A DNA stretch of 48,272 nucleotides from Microlunatus kandeliicorticis (GCF_014137855.1 NZ_JACGWT010000008.1:1-48272); one strand, 5' to 3'. Shown: positions 9,387-18,799, counted from the stretch's first letter. The notes: generated by a model from the letters alone, not told the origin. Program-made: numbers and translations.

Positions 9387-10472
9387 TCAGGCCGCGGCGG
9401 ACGGCCAGCCCGGCCAGCGGTCGAGCGGCGCCCCCAGGCCGAGGGCCAGGGTGACCGTGGACAGCAGCCGGCTCAGCGCCGCGCTGCGGTCGGCGCCGGT
9501 CGCGGTGCGGACCCACTGGCCGAGGAAGGGCTGGATCCGGGTCTCGATCCCCGCCAGCAGCGCGGTCGCCGAGTCGTCGTCGGTCGGCCGCGGCGAGACC
9601 TGGTAGGCCGGGTCGGCGGCCGGTGGCTGCGCGCCGTCGGCCACCAGCCCGGCCCGCAGGCTGTCCCGCAGCCGCAGGTAGCCGGTGATCCGGGCGAACG
9701 CGTCGTCCTGGTCGCCGCCGGACAGGAACGGCACCGCGGCCTGGTAGCCGTAGATCGCCGCGTAGGTCTGGGCCAGCAGCTGCTGGCGCGCCTGCACCTC
9801 GGTGAGCGGGGCGAGCGGCAGCCGGGTCCGACCGCCGACGGTCGCGCCGCGGGACGCCGAGGCGTCGAGTGCGGTGGCGTAGGACTGCGCGGCGGCGCTG
9901 AGCGAGGTCCACAGCAGGACGAGCTCGCTCGCCGGCCCGGTGATCCGGGCCCGGTGCGCGCGGGCGGCCGCGCGCTCGGCGCCGATCAGGGAGGCGATCG
10001 CGGCGTCGGTACTTCCTCCCTCGGGGCTGCCGGAGGCACGGCCCGAGGCGCTCGGCGACGGGGTGACCGACGGGCTCGCCGACAGACCGCCTGGGGTGGC
10101 GGCAGGGTCGGTCGGGTCGGGGGAGGTCAGCGCAGCGACGTGGGCCAGGTGGGCGTCCCGGACCTGACCGAGGATCCGGCGCAGCCGCCCGTCCGGTGCC
10201 TTCGACCCGGTCCGGGCGAGCAGGGCGGTGGCGCGCGCGGCCAGCGCGGCTTCCAGGGCCGCGGCCTCGGTCGCCCCGGCGACCGGCGGGTCGCTGGGCT
10301 CGGGGGAGCCGGCCGGGCTGCCGCCGGGGAGCGGCAGGCCGGACGGGCCGCTGGTCGGGGTGGGCCGGGTGGTCGGGTCCGAGCCACAGCCCGCGGCGGC
10401 CAACAGACCGGCGAGGCCCATGCCGAGCCCTGCCGCGAGCACCGCGCGGCGGGGGTGGACGGGCCGGGGCAC
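9387..10472 (-). CDS. DUF4439 (ferritin-like) lipoprotein
   Basis: A 361-aa exported protein. The N-terminus has a twin-arginine pair (HPRRAVLAAG), a hydrophobic core and a lipobox (LAAAGC), so it is probably a membrane-anchored lipoprotein, perhaps exported by Tat. A P/T/S/G-rich linker follows, then helices starting AATEAAALEAALAARATALL, a low-complexity P/S/A stretch, and a C-terminal DUF4439 helical region (about residues 215-355). DUF4439 is predicted to be ferritin-like, but its function is unknown. The gene lies between proS and rimP, as in related genera. GTG start; TAGCTT 6 nt upstream suggests a leaderless transcript. Confidence 0.75.
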   Translation of the reverse strand: MPRPVHPRRAVLAAGLGMGLAGLLAAAGCGSDPTTRPTPTSGPSGLPLPGGSPAGSPEPSDPPVAGATEAAALEAALAARATALLARTGSKAPDGRLRRILGQVRDAHLAHVAALTSPDPTDPAATPGGLSASPSVTPSPSASGRASGSPEGGSTDAAIASLIGAERAAARAHRARITGPASELVLLWTSLSAAAQSYATALDASASRGATVGGRTRLPLAPLTEVQARQQLLAQTYAAIYGYQAAVPFLSGGDQDDAFARITGYLRLRDSLRAGLVADGAQPPAADPAYQVSPRPTDDDSATALLAGIETRIQPFLGQWVRTATGADRSAALSRLLSTVTLALGLGAPLDRWPGWPSAAA

Positions 10473-10478
10473 GGGGGG

Positions 10479-10484
10479 AAGCTA
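10479..10484 (-). promoter_or_regulatory. Leaderless -10 box of the DUF4439 gene
   Basis: On the minus strand TAGCTT is followed by six C residues and then the GTG start, the leaderless spacing seen repeatedly in this window. Confidence 0.5.
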
Positions 10485-10493
10485 CCTCACGGG

Positions 10494-10522
10494 TGGGACA
10501 ATGCCTCTGAGCCCGCTACGGT
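10494..10522 (+). promoter_or_regulatory. Putative promoter of rimP-nusA (TGGGAC-17-TACGGT)
   Basis: TGGGAC (10494-10499) and TACGGT (10517-10522) are spaced by 17 nt. The start would be near 10530, giving a leader of about 115 nt rich in CA dinucleotides before rimP. Confidence 0.45.
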
Positions 10523-10600
10523 TGGGGTTTCCTGTCCCGGCGGCGTCGCCCACCTCCACCAGCAGACGACGCGGCGGCAGACGCAGCACCCGACACACGC

Positions 10601-10628
10601 AGCCGTACACAACCAGCCGTACACAACC
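10601..10628 (+). repeat. 14-bp tandem duplication in the rimP leader
   Basis: AGCCGTACACAACC occurs twice in tandem (10601-10614, 10615-10628), followed by GGATCGAGG. The second copy creates ACAACCGGATC, an 11-mer also present in the pnp leader (24607-24617). Confidence 0.85.
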
Positions 10629-10645
10629 GGATCGAGGACCCCCAC

Positions 10646-11122
10646 GTGAGATCGGACGCCCTGGTCGAGTTGCTGGCCCCGGTGGCCGGTCAGTTCGCCC
10701 TCGAGCTCGAGGAGGTCGACGTGGTCCCGGCCGGGAAGCGCCGGCTGGTGCGGGTGGTCGTCGACGGCGAGGGCCCGGACGGCCGCGGGCCGCTGCTCGA
10801 CGACATCGCCGAGGCCACCAAGGCCATCTCCACCGCGCTCGACGACACCGACCTGATGGGGGCCGGCGCGTACACCCTCGAGGTCAGCTCGCGTGGCGTC
10901 AGCCGTCCGCTCACCCTGCCGCGGCACTGGCGCCGCAACGAGGGCCGGCTGGTCGAGGTGCGCCGTACCGAGGGCGACACGGTGACCGGCCGGATCCGCA
11001 GCGCCGACGACGACGGCGTCGACCTGGACGTCGACGGCACCAGCCGGCGGCTCGGCTACGCCGAGGTGGACCGGGCGCTGGTGCAGATCGAGCTCAACCG
11101 CAAGACCGACGACGACGAGTGA
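10646..11122 (+). CDS. rimP: Ribosome maturation factor RimP
   Basis: Assists late 30S subunit assembly. The 158-aa protein has the RimP N-terminal alpha/beta domain (ALVELLAPVAGQFALELEEVDVV, then RLVRVVVDGE), the conserved YTLEVSSRGVSRPL motif, and an SH3-like C-terminal domain (GRLVEVRRTEGDTVTGRIRSADDDGVDLDV). It ends in an acidic tail. The GTG start follows GGACCCCCAC, a weak ribosome-binding site. It is 12 nt from nusA, so the two are co-transcribed as in most bacteria. Confidence 0.93.
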   Translation: MRSDALVELLAPVAGQFALELEEVDVVPAGKRRLVRVVVDGEGPDGRGPLLDDIAEATKAISTALDDTDLMGAGAYTLEVSSRGVSRPLTLPRHWRRNEGRLVEVRRTEGDTVTGRIRSADDDGVDLDVDGTSRRLGYAEVDRALVQIELNRKTDDDE

Positions 11123-11134
11123 TGGACGACAGCC

Positions 11135-12106
11135 ATGGACATTGACATCTCCGTTCTGCGGCTGATGGAGCGCGAGAAGGACCTGCCCTTCGACGTGCTG
11201 GTCGACGCGATCGAGGAGGCCCTGCTCACCGCCTACGAGAAGACCGACGGCGCGGTGGCCGGCGCCCGGGTCGAGCTCGACCGCAAGAGCGGGCACGTCG
11301 CGGTGATGGTCCCCGAGACCGACGAGGAGGGCAACCGGCTTGGCGAGTACGACGCCACCCCCGAGGGGTTCGGCCGGGTCGCCGCCTCCACCGCCCGGCA
11401 GGTCATCCTGCAGCGGCTCCGCGACGCTGAGGACGAGCAGAAGTACGGCCACTTCTCCGGGGTCGAGGGCGACATCGTCTCCGGGGTGATCCAGCAGGGC
11501 CCGGACAGCCGGACCGTGCTGGTCGACCTCGGCAAGATCGAGGCGATCATGCCGCTGGCCGAGCAGGTGCCCGGCGAGCGCTACCGACACGGCGCGCGGA
11601 TCCGGGTCTACGTCGTGGCGGTCCGCCGCGAGCTCCGCGGCCCGCAGGTCGTGGTCAGCCGGACCCACCCCGGCCTGGTCGAGAAACTGTTCAAGCTCGA
11701 GGTCCCCGAGATCGCCGACGGCGTGGTGGAGATCAAGGCGGTCGCCCGCGAGGCCGGCCACCGCAGCAAGATCGCGGTCTGGAGCAACAACTCCGACGTC
11801 AGCGCCAAGGGTGCCTGCATCGGGCCGATGGGGCAGCGGGTGCGGGCGGTGATGCACGAGCTCAACGAGGAGAAGATCGACATCATCGACTGGTCGCCGG
11901 ACCCGGCCCGGTTCGTCGGCTTCGCGCTCAGCCCGGCCAAGGTCAGCTCGGTCACCGTGGTCGACGAGCACGCCCGCGCCGCCCGGGTGGTGGTCCCGGA
12001 CTACCAGCTCAGCCTGGCCATCGGTCGCGAGGGGCAGAACGCCCGGCTGGCCGCCCGGCTGACCGGCTGGCGGATCGACATCCGGTCCGACACCGAGGGC
12101 ACCTGA
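11135..12106 (+). CDS. nusA: Transcription termination/antitermination factor NusA
   Basis: Binds RNA polymerase and nascent RNA to modulate pausing, termination and antitermination. The 323-aa protein has the N-terminal polymerase-binding domain (residues 1-110), an S1 domain (about 110-180, [16 protein letters not shown]... to VSRTHP) and two KH domains ([17 protein letters not shown] and [19 protein letters not shown]). It stops after KH2, the short actinobacterial form without acidic repeats. In most actinobacteria ylxR and infB come next; here the stop is 24 nt from a convergent lacI gene with no hairpin visible between them. Confidence 0.95.
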   Translation: MDIDISVLRLMEREKDLPFDVLVDAIEEALLTAYEKTDGAVAGARVELDRKSGHVAVMVPETDEEGNRLGEYDATPEGFGRVAASTARQVILQRLRDAEDEQKYGHFSGVEGDIVSGVIQQGPDSRTVLVDLGKIEAIMPLAEQVPGERYRHGARIRVYVVAVRRELRGPQVVVSRTHPGLVEKLFKLEVPEIADGVVEIKAVAREAGHRSKIAVWSNNSDVSAKGACIGPMGQRVRAVMHELNEEKIDIIDWSPDPARFVGFALSPAKVSSVTVVDEHARAARVVVPDYQLSLAIGREGQNARLAARLTGWRIDIRSDTEGT

Positions 12107-12130
12107 CCCTCGGGCCGGCCGCCGCGCTCG

Positions 12131-13144
12131 TCACCGAGTCCGGTGCGGGCGGGTGGTGGAGCGGAGCACCAGGCTGACCGGGAGCACCCGGCTGTCGGCC
12201 GCGGCGGAGGCTCCGGAGCCCGGGTCGGCCAGCGTCAGCGCCATCCGGGCCGCCTCGGCGCCGAGCGCCGCGACCGGCTGCGCCACCGTGGTCAGCCCGA
12301 ACCGCGCCGCGACCGCGTTGTCGTCGATCCCGATCACCGACACCTCCCCGGGCACCGCGTGGCCGGTCTCCCGGAGCCGGGTGAGCACGGTGACCGCGAG
12401 GTCATCGGACTCGGCCACCACCGCGCTCGGCGGTGGGTCGAGCGCGAGCAGGGCGGCGACGATTCCGGGCCCGTCCTCGTTGCGCGGCGCGGTGACCACC
12501 CGGCCGTCCGGGTCGAGACCGGCGGCGTGCAGCTCGGCGCGGAAGCCCCGCACCCGGTGCATCGCGCTGTAGTCGAACCCGCCCAGCCCGTCGCCGCGGA
12601 CGAAGGCGGGCGCCGGGTGACCCAGGCTGACCAGGTGCCGGGTGGCGAGCGCGCCCGCCGCGACGTCGTCGATGGCCACCGACGGGGTGCCCTCGACCTG
12701 CTGGTTGAGGTAGACCACCGGCATCCCGAGCCCGGCCAGCCGGTCGCGTTCCGCCGCGGTCAACCCGAACGAGGCCACCACCAGCGCGTCGGCGTTGCGG
12801 CGGGCCGGGAGGGTGGCGAAGAACCGCCGCCGGTCGTCGGCGTCGAGGATCCGGTAGATCAGCAGCTCGACGCCGGCGTCGCGGACCTGCTCGTACATCG
12901 CGTCGAGCACCGCGCCGTTGAACCAGCTGCCGAGCCGGCCGCCCACCACCACGGCCACCCGGCCGAGCCGGCCGGTGGCCAGGCTCGAGGCCGCCCGCGA
13001 GACGGTGAACGACAGCGCCTCGGCGGCCGCGCGGACCCGGTCCCGCGTCTCGGGGGTGACCAGGGGCGAGTCGCGCAGCGCGCGCGACACCGTGGACACC
13101 GAGACGCCCGCCCGATCGGCCACGTCCTGCATGCTCGCCGGCAC
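12131..13144 (-). CDS. LacI-family transcriptional regulator
   Basis: A 337-aa sugar-responsive repressor. The HTH and hinge helix ([20 protein letters not shown]) are at residues 4-23 and the periplasmic-binding-like effector domain follows from RVAVVVGG to the end, including [23 protein letters not shown] 13144 is chosen because GAGGAGG lies 6 nt upstream; an open frame continues to 13267 but has no such site. It is divergent from an alpha-glucosidase gene, and two LacI-type operators (13171, 13263) lie between them, so it most likely controls that gene and itself in response to an alpha-glucoside. The effector is inference. Confidence 0.92.
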   Translation of the reverse strand: MPASMQDVADRAGVSVSTVSRALRDSPLVTPETRDRVRAAAEALSFTVSRAASSLATGRLGRVAVVVGGRLGSWFNGAVLDAMYEQVRDAGVELLIYRILDADDRRRFFATLPARRNADALVVASFGLTAAERDRLAGLGMPVVYLNQQVEGTPSVAIDDVAAGALATRHLVSLGHPAPAFVRGDGLGGFDYSAMHRVRGFRAELHAAGLDPDGRVVTAPRNEDGPGIVAALLALDPPPSAVVAESDDLAVTVLTRLRETGHAVPGEVSVIGIDDNAVAARFGLTTVAQPVAALGAEAARMALTLADPGSGASAAADSRVLPVSLVLRSTTRPHRTR

Positions 13145-13170
13145 TGCCCACCTCCTCGGCTCCCCGCGAC

Positions 13171-13184
13171 TGCAAGCGCGTGCA
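13171..13184. promoter_or_regulatory. LacI-type operator O1
   Basis: TGCAAGCGCGTGCA, palindromic at six of seven position pairs with the CG centre typical of LacI/CcpA-type sites. It lies 26 nt upstream of the lacI start. Confidence 0.7.
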
Positions 13185-13262
13185 CGGTGTGACGAGGATA
13201 ACGGCCGGGCTGGAGTGCCGACCTTTGCGGAGTCGCCGGGCGCGGCCCTATCGTTGGTGCTC

Positions 13263-13276
13263 TGCAAGCGCTGTCA
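13263..13276. promoter_or_regulatory. LacI-type operator O2
   Basis: TGCAAGCGCTGTCA shares the left half TGCAAGCG with O1, with a degenerate right half. It lies 92 bp from O1 (start to start) in the divergent region, 104 nt before the alpha-glucosidase GTG, next to a possible -35 TTGGTG (13254-13259). Confidence 0.7.
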
Positions 13277-13380
13277 TCACTAGCAGCCGCACCGATCTCG
13301 CCGAGTCGGCGCCCGCACCGACCGAGCCCCCGCCCCCGCCGCACCCATCCCGACCGATCCGCACCGCCGAAGGACCCGCC

Positions 13381-15084
13381 GTGACCGACCTCGTCCTCAC
13401 CCGCGACCCCGGGGCCGACCCCGCCGCCGACGCCGCCGACCGCTGGGCGCTCGACGCCGACTGGTGGCGCCAGGCCGCGGTCTACCAGGTCTACCCGCGC
13501 AGCTTCGCCGACAGCGACGGCGACGGTCTCGGCGACCTGCCCGGGCTGACCGCGCGGATCGGCCACCTGGCCGGACTGGGGATCGACGCGATCTGGCTGA
13601 GCCCGTTCTATCCGTCGGCGCTGGCCGACGGCGGCTACGACGTGGCCGACTACCGCGACGTCCACCCGCAGCTCGGCACCCTCGACGACTTCGACGACCT
13701 GGTCGCGGCCGCGCACGCGGCGCGGATCCGGGTGATCGTCGACATCGTGCCCAACCACACCTCGGACCTGCACCCCTGGTTCCAGGCAGCGCTGGCCGCC
13801 GGGCCGGGCTCGCCCGAGCGGGCCCGCTACATCTTCCGCGACGGCACCGGCCCCGACGGGTCACAGCCGCCGTCGGACTGGGTCAGCCACTTCGGCGGTC
13901 CGGCCTGGACCCGGGTGCCCGACGGCCAGTGGTACTGCCACCTCTTCGCGCCCGAGCAGCCCGACCTCGACTGGAGCAACCGTGAGGTCCGCGACGACTT
14001 CCTCACCACGCTCCGGTTCTGGGCCGACCGCGGGGTCGACGGCTTCCGGGTCGACGTCGCACACGCGCTGGCCAAGGACCTCAGCGAGCCGCTGCGGAGC
14101 AAGACCGACGTCAGCGGGCTCAACGTCCCGCTCGACGGCAGCGACCCACTGTTCGACCGCGACGAGCTGGTCGAGATCTACGGCGAGTGGCGCCGGCTGT
14201 TCAACAGCTACGACCCGCCGCGGGCCGCGGTCGCCGAGTTCTGTGCCCGACCGGAGCGCCGCTACCGGGTGGCGCTGCCCACCAGCCTGGGGCAGGCCTT
14301 CAACTTCGACCTGCTCGAGGCCGACTTCGACGCCGAGGCCTTCCGGCGGGTGATCACCTTCTGCCTCGACGAGGTGGCGGCCACCGGCTCGTCGTCGACC
14401 TGGGTGCTGTCGAACCACGACGTGCTCCGGCACGCCACCCGGTACGCGCTGCCGGCCGGGACCGACCTCGACGCCTGGCTGATGACCGACGGCACCACGC
14501 CCGCTCCGGACCGGGCCCGCGGGCTGCGGCGGGCGCTGGCCGCCACCACCCTGATGCTCGCGCTACCCGGCTCGGCCTACCTCTACCAGGGCGAGGAGCT
14601 GGGTCTGCCCGAGGTCGCCGACCTCCCGGTCGACCGGCTCGAGGACCCGATCTGGCTGCGCACCGGGCACACCAAGAAGGGTCGGGACGGCTGCCGGGTG
14701 CCGCTGCCCTGGACCGCGGAGGGCGCGTCGCTCGGGTTCGGCGCCGGCCCGGGCTGGCTGCCGCAGCCGGCCGAGTTCGCCGCTGCCGCGGCGACCGCGC
14801 AGGACGGCGTCGAGGGCTCGCCGCTCGAGGTCTACCGGGCCGCGCTCCGGCTGCGCCGGGAGCTGCTCACCGAGGAACGGCTGAGCTGGGTCGAGACCGG
14901 CCGCGCCGACGTCCTGCACCTCGCCCGCCCGAACGGCTGGCACGCGCTCACCCACTTCGGGGACGTCGATGCCGAGCCGTACCCGCTGCCCGCGGGCGTC
15001 GTCCGGCTGGCCACCCGGCCGCTGGTCGACGGCGGCCTGCCCGGCGAGACCACGGTCTGGCTCACCGAGGGGCCGCAGGCCTGA
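13381..15084 (+). CDS. GH13 alpha-glucosidase (oligo-1,6-glucosidase/AglA type)
   Basis: Hydrolyses alpha-glucosidic bonds of short malto- or isomalto-oligosaccharides; no signal peptide, so cytosolic. The 567-aa protein has the (beta/alpha)8 signature: QVYPRSFADSDGDGLGDL at the start, region I DIVPNH (121-126), region II GFRVDVAHA with nucleophile D225, region III AVAEF with acid/base E286, and region IV SNHD (344-347). The GTG at 13381 follows GAAGGACC. No transporter gene accompanies it, so substrate must be imported by a system encoded elsewhere. The lacI-GH13 pair sits between nusA and ylxR, which are normally adjacent, suggesting insertion. Confidence 0.92.
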   Translation: MTDLVLTRDPGADPAADAADRWALDADWWRQAAVYQVYPRSFADSDGDGLGDLPGLTARIGHLAGLGIDAIWLSPFYPSALADGGYDVADYRDVHPQLGTLDDFDDLVAAAHAARIRVIVDIVPNHTSDLHPWFQAALAAGPGSPERARYIFRDGTGPDGSQPPSDWVSHFGGPAWTRVPDGQWYCHLFAPEQPDLDWSNREVRDDFLTTLRFWADRGVDGFRVDVAHALAKDLSEPLRSKTDVSGLNVPLDGSDPLFDRDELVEIYGEWRRLFNSYDPPRAAVAEFCARPERRYRVALPTSLGQAFNFDLLEADFDAEAFRRVITFCLDEVAATGSSSTWVLSNHDVLRHATRYALPAGTDLDAWLMTDGTTPAPDRARGLRRALAATTLMLALPGSAYLYQGEELGLPEVADLPVDRLEDPIWLRTGHTKKGRDGCRVPLPWTAEGASLGFGAGPGWLPQPAEFAAAAATAQDGVEGSPLEVYRAALRLRRELLTEERLSWVETGRADVLHLARPNGWHALTHFGDVDAEPYPLPAGVVRLATRPLVDGGLPGETTVWLTEGPQA

Positions 15085-15129
15085 CCGGACGGGACGCCGA
15101 CTCCTCCGACAGCGCCGGGACCACGGCCC

Positions 15130-15135
15130 TAGGCT
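15130..15135 (+). promoter_or_regulatory. Leaderless -10 box of ylxR
   Basis: TAGGCT lies 8 nt before the ylxR GTG. The hexamer and spacing are the same as upstream of ispG, the other gene displaced by an insertion in this window. Confidence 0.55.
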
Positions 15136-15143
15136 CGGGCCCC

Positions 15144-15473
15144 GTGGAGACGGTGTCGGAGCCGGCGGACCAAAGGGAGCCGGCGGACCCGAGGGAGCAG
15201 GGCGACCGGGGAGCGACGGGACCGGTCCGCACCTGTGTCGGCTGCCGGCGCCGGGCCGCGCAGGCCGAGCTGGTGCGGGTGGTCGCGGTGGACGGCCGGC
15301 TGGTGCTCGACCGGCGCCGCCGGCTGCCGGGCCGCGGGGCCTACCTGCACGCCGACGCCCGGTGCGCCGCGACCGCGGTCCAGCGACGGGCGTTCGGCCG
15401 CGCGCTGCGGGTGCCGCAGCCCGATCCGGGGGACCTGGTCGAGGCGTTGACCGGACCGGCGCCCGGTGCCTGA
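15144..15473 (+). CDS. ylxR: YlxR-family (DUF448) RNA-binding protein
   Basis: A 109-aa protein of the nusA-infB operon family. The diagnostic RTCVGCRRR (residues 29-37) is followed by ELVRVVAVDGRLVLDRRRRLPGRGAYLH, the conserved YlxR fold, which binds RNA or RNase P RNA in some bacteria. An N-terminal extension carries a duplicated EPADQR/EPADPR, from an 18-bp tandem repeat at 15159-15194. GTG 15144 is set by the TAGGCT box 8 nt upstream. Its usual upstream partner nusA is 3 kb away, beyond the lacI-GH13 pair. Confidence 0.88.
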   Translation: METVSEPADQREPADPREQGDRGATGPVRTCVGCRRRAAQAELVRVVAVDGRLVLDRRRRLPGRGAYLHADARCAATAVQRRAFGRALRVPQPDPGDLVEALTGPAPGA

Positions 15474-15484
15474 CCCGCGACCCG

Positions 15485-15514
15485 TTCGCCGTTTCGTGCG
15501 GTCCGCGATAGAGT
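15485..15514 (+). promoter_or_regulatory. Putative infB promoter (TTCGCC-18-TAGAGT)
   Basis: TTCGCC (15485-15490) and TAGAGT (15509-15514) are spaced by 18 nt, just after the ylxR stop. A start near 15521 would give a leader of about 175 nt that opens directly with the hairpin at 15523-15547. Confidence 0.5.
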
Positions 15515-15520
15515 GACACG

Positions 15521-15694
15521 CTGGGTCCGCACCCCGTGCACGGACCCCACCGAGCAGCGACCGTTCCGCTCTGGACCGGTCAGAACCAGAAAGTGGGCTC
15601 ACGCTCATGACCACTCGATGAGTACGTCTCGATGATCATGCACGACAACTGATCTGGTCCGGGCTGCGCCAGGCTCGGACCGCGAAGGAGAGTA
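15521..15694 (+). promoter_or_regulatory. infB leader with 5' hairpin and three coupled mini-ORFs
   Basis: The leader opens with a hairpin: GGGTCCG (15523-15529) pairs with CGGACCC (15541-15547), with an inner CAC/GTG helix around a CCC loop. Three mini-ORFs follow, each joined to the next by an ATGA overlap: MTTR (15607-15621), MSTSR (15618-15635) and MIMHDN (15632-15652). CGATGAGTACG/CGATGATCATG repeats produce the overlaps. A clear AAGGAGAG ribosome-binding site for infB follows at about 15684. From memory, similar CGATGAGTACG stretches precede infB in other actinobacteria; this is not verified here. Confidence 0.5.
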
Positions 15695-18600
15695 GTGGCA
15701 AAGGTCCGGGTCTACGAGCTCGCGAAAGAGCTCGGAGTCGAAAGCAAGGTCGTCCTCAGCACGCTGAAGGACATGGGGGAGTTCGTCCGTTCGGCCTCCT
15801 CCACCGTCGAGCCGCCCGTCGAGCGCCGGCTCAAGGAGAAGTTCGCCGGCAACGGAGGGGCCAAGGAGCCCGCCCGTCGGCCGGCCGCCGCCGCGGCCAC
15901 GCCCGCCACGGCCGCCCACGGGTCGAACGGCACCGCGAACGGTGCCACCGCGACCCCCGCACGGCCCGCCGCGCGCGAGTCGCAGCCGGCCCCGTCCAGC
16001 GCGCCGACCGGCACCCCGTCGGGCACCGCGCCGAGCGCGACGCCCACCCAGCCCAGCCGTCCGGCCGCCACGCCGGGTGCTGCCCAGCCGGTGCAGCCGA
16101 CCCGGACCGAGACCGGTCCGACCGCGACCGCTCCGGAGTCGCGTCCGGCGGCCCCGTCGGCCGGCGCCGCGCGTCCGGACCAGCGCCCGGGTCCGCGTCC
16201 CGGCCAGCCCGGAGCCCCGGGTCAGCGTCCGGGCACTCCGCAGCGCACTCCGCAGCGCCCGCAGGCTCCGGCCGCGCGCGCCGACGAGCGCCCCAGTGAG
16301 CGTCCGCAGCGTCCGAGCGAGTTCGGCGGGCGTCCTGACGCCCGTCCGGACGCCCGGGGCGGTCGTCCCGGTGCGCCCGCCCCGCGGGCCCCCGAGGGTC
16401 GTCCCGGTGCACCCGCGCCGCGTCCGCGGCCCGGGTCGACCGGAGGGCTGCCCGGCGCCACCCCTGGTCCGCGTCGCACCGGTGGTGCGCCGCGTCCCGG
16501 CAACAACCCGTTCGCCCCGTCGCAGGGGATGGGCACCGCCCGTCCGTCGCGCCCGGCGCCCGACGCCGCGCGTCCCGGTGGGCCGCGCCCGCCGGCCGGT
16601 CGCGGTGGTCCCGGTGCTCCGGCCGGTCCGCGCCCCGGTGGCGTGCCCGGCATGCCGCGCCCCAACCCGGGGATGATGCCCAAGCGCCCGTCCGCCGAAC
16701 TCGGCGCGCCGGCCCGCGGCCGTGGTGGCCCCGGTGCCGGTCGCGGTCGCGGCGGCCCCGGCGTCGGTCGCGGTGGTCCCGGTGCCGGCGGTCCGCCCGC
16801 GGGTCGCGGCGGCCGCGGTGGCCGTGGTGGCACCCAGGGTGCGTTCGGTCGTCCGGGCGGTGCTCCGCGTCGCGGTCGCAAGTCGAAGCGGCAGCGCCGG
16901 CAGGAGTTCGACCAGATGGAGGCGCCGTCGATCGGTGGCGTGCGCGTCCGTCAGGGTGACGGCCAGACCGTCCGGCTGGCCCGGGGCGCCTCGCTCACCG
17001 ACTTCGCCGAGAAGATCAACATCGACCCGGCGCAGCTGGTGCAGGTGCTGTTCAACCTCGGCGAGATGGTGACGGCGACCCAGTCGGTCAGCGAGGAGAC
17101 CCTGCGGGTCCTCAGCAAGGAGCTGAACTACGACATCCAGGTCGTCTCGCCCGAGGACGAGGACCGCGAGCTGCTCGAGAGCTTCGACATCGAGTTCGGC
17201 GAGGACGAGGGCGGCGAGGAGGACCTCGAGGTCCGTCCGCCGGTCGTCACCGTGATGGGTCACGTCGACCACGGCAAGACCAAGCTGCTCGACGCCATCC
17301 GGAAGACCAACGTGGTGGCCGGCGAAGCCGGCGGCATCACCCAGGCGATCGGTGCCTACCAGGTGTCGACCGAGGTCGACGGCGACGAGCGCAAGATCAC
17401 CTTCATCGACACCCCGGGTCACGAGGCGTTCACCGCCATGCGGGCCCGCGGTGCGAAGTCGACCGACATCGCCGTGCTGGTGGTGGCCGCCGACGACGGG
17501 GTGATGCCGCAGACGATCGAGGCGCTGAACCACGCCCAGGCGGCCGACGTCCCGATCGTGGTCGCGGTCAACAAGATCGACCGCGAGGGCGCCGACCCGA
17601 CCAAGGTGCGCGGCCAGCTCACCGAGTACGGCCTGGTGCCCGAGGAGTACGGCGGCGACACGATGTTCGTCGACGTCTCCGCCATCTCGGGGGTGGGCAT
17701 CGACTCGCTGCTCGAGGCGGTCATCCTGACCGCGGACGCGGCGCTCGACCTGCGCGCCAACCCGGAGATGGACGGTCAGGGTGTGGCCATCGAGGCGCAC
17801 CTGGACAAGGGCCGCGGCCCGGTCGCGACCGTCCTGGTCCAGCGCGGCACGCTGCACGTCGGCGACTCGATCGTGGCCGGCACCGGTTACGGCCGGGTCC
17901 GGGCGCTGCTCGACGACCACGGCGAGAACGTGGACGAGGCGCCGCCGTCGTTCCCGGTCCAGGTGCTCGGTCTGACCGCCGTGCCGGGTGCGGGCGACAG
18001 CTTCATCGTCGTCGAGGACGACCGGATGGCCCGGCAGATCGCCGAGCGCCGGGCGTCGCGGCTCCGGATGGCCGCCCAGGCCGCCGGGACCCGCCGCAAG
18101 ACGCTGGACCAGCTGTTCGACCAGCTCGAGAAGGGCGAGGAGCAGGAGCTGCGCCTCATCCTGAAGGGGGACGGCGCCGGTTCGGTCGAGGCGCTCGAGG
18201 ACGCGCTGAGCAAGATCGACGTCGGCGACGAGGTCAGCCTGCGGGTCATCGACCGCGGGGTCGGCGCGATCACCGAGACCAACGTCAGCCTGGCGGCGGC
18301 CTCGAACGCGGTGATCGTCGGCTTCAACGTCCGGGCCCAGGGCAAGGCGACCGAGATGGCGGACCGCGAGAACGTGGACATCCGCTACTACTCGGTGATC
18401 TACGCCGCGATCGACGAGATCGAGGCGGCGCTCAAGGGGATGCTCAAGCCGATCTACGAGGAGGCCCAGCTGGGCACCGCGGAGATCCGCGAGATCTTCC
18501 GGAGCTCGAGGATCGGCACGATCGCCGGCTGTATGGTCACCGGCGGCATCATGCGCCGCAACGCCAAGGCGCGTCTGATCCGGGACGGCGTGGTGGTGAC

Positions 18601-18754
18601 CGAGTCGACCATCGCCTCGCTGCGACGGGAGAAGGACGACGCCACCGAGGTGCGCGAGGGGTACGAGTGCGGTCTGACGATCGCCAACTACTCCGACCTC
18701 AAGATCGGCGACATCGTCGAGACCTTCGAGATGCGCGAGAAGCCGCGGAGCTGA
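15695..18754 (+). CDS. infB: Translation initiation factor IF-2
   Basis: GTPase that positions initiator tRNA on the 30S subunit and promotes subunit joining. The 1019-aa protein has the IF2 N-terminal helix domain ([27 protein letters not shown]), then about 340 residues of P/A/G/R-rich low complexity (residues 50-390) with RPGAPAPR- and RGGPGAG-like repeats, a second IF2N domain ([20 protein letters not shown]), the G domain with G1 GHVDHGKT (about 522-529), DTPGHEAF and NKID, and the C-terminal beta-barrel domains. GTG start with AAGGAGAG ribosome-binding site. The disordered arm is typical of high-GC actinobacteria. Confidence 0.97.
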   Translation: MAKVRVYELAKELGVESKVVLSTLKDMGEFVRSASSTVEPPVERRLKEKFAGNGGAKEPARRPAAAAATPATAAHGSNGTANGATATPARPAARESQPAPSSAPTGTPSGTAPSATPTQPSRPAATPGAAQPVQPTRTETGPTATAPESRPAAPSAGAARPDQRPGPRPGQPGAPGQRPGTPQRTPQRPQAPAARADERPSERPQRPSEFGGRPDARPDARGGRPGAPAPRAPEGRPGAPAPRPRPGSTGGLPGATPGPRRTGGAPRPGNNPFAPSQGMGTARPSRPAPDAARPGGPRPPAGRGGPGAPAGPRPGGVPGMPRPNPGMMPKRPSAELGAPARGRGGPGAGRGRGGPGVGRGGPGAGGPPAGRGGRGGRGGTQGAFGRPGGAPRRGRKSKRQRRQEFDQMEAPSIGGVRVRQGDGQTVRLARGASLTDFAEKINIDPAQLVQVLFNLGEMVTATQSVSEETLRVLSKELNYDIQVVSPEDEDRELLESFDIEFGEDEGGEEDLEVRPPVVTVMGHVDHGKTKLLDAIRKTNVVAGEAGGITQAIGAYQVSTEVDGDERKITFIDTPGHEAFTAMRARGAKSTDIAVLVVAADDGVMPQTIEALNHAQAADVPIVVAVNKIDREGADPTKVRGQLTEYGLVPEEYGGDTMFVDVSAISGVGIDSLLEAVILTADAALDLRANPEMDGQGVAIEAHLDKGRGPVATVLVQRGTLHVGDSIVAGTGYGRVRALLDDHGENVDEAPPSFPVQVLGLTAVPGAGDSFIVVEDDRMARQIAERRASRLRMAAQAAGTRRKTLDQLFDQLEKGEEQELRLILKGDGAGSVEALEDALSKIDVGDEVSLRVIDRGVGAITETNVSLAAASNAVIVGFNVRAQGKATEMADRENVDIRYYSVIYAAIDEIEAALKGMLKPIYEEAQLGTAEIREIFRSSRIGTIAGCMVTGGIMRRNAKARLIRDGVVVTESTIASLRREKDDATEVREGYECGLTIANYSDLKIGDIVETFEMREKPRS

Positions 18755-18767
18755 TCCGTACCGACCT

Positions 18768-18799
18768 GATCCCGGTGGCCGTCCGCGGCCACCGGGATC
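18768..18799 (+). terminator. Perfect 13-bp hairpin between infB and rbfA
   Basis: GATCCCGGTGGCC (18768-18780) and GGCCACCGGGATC (18787-18799) are exact complements around a 6-nt loop. It starts 14 nt after the infB stop. Only ACGTCTCTC follows rather than a T run, so it may be an attenuator or RNA-processing/stability element rather than a full terminator. Confidence 0.65.
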
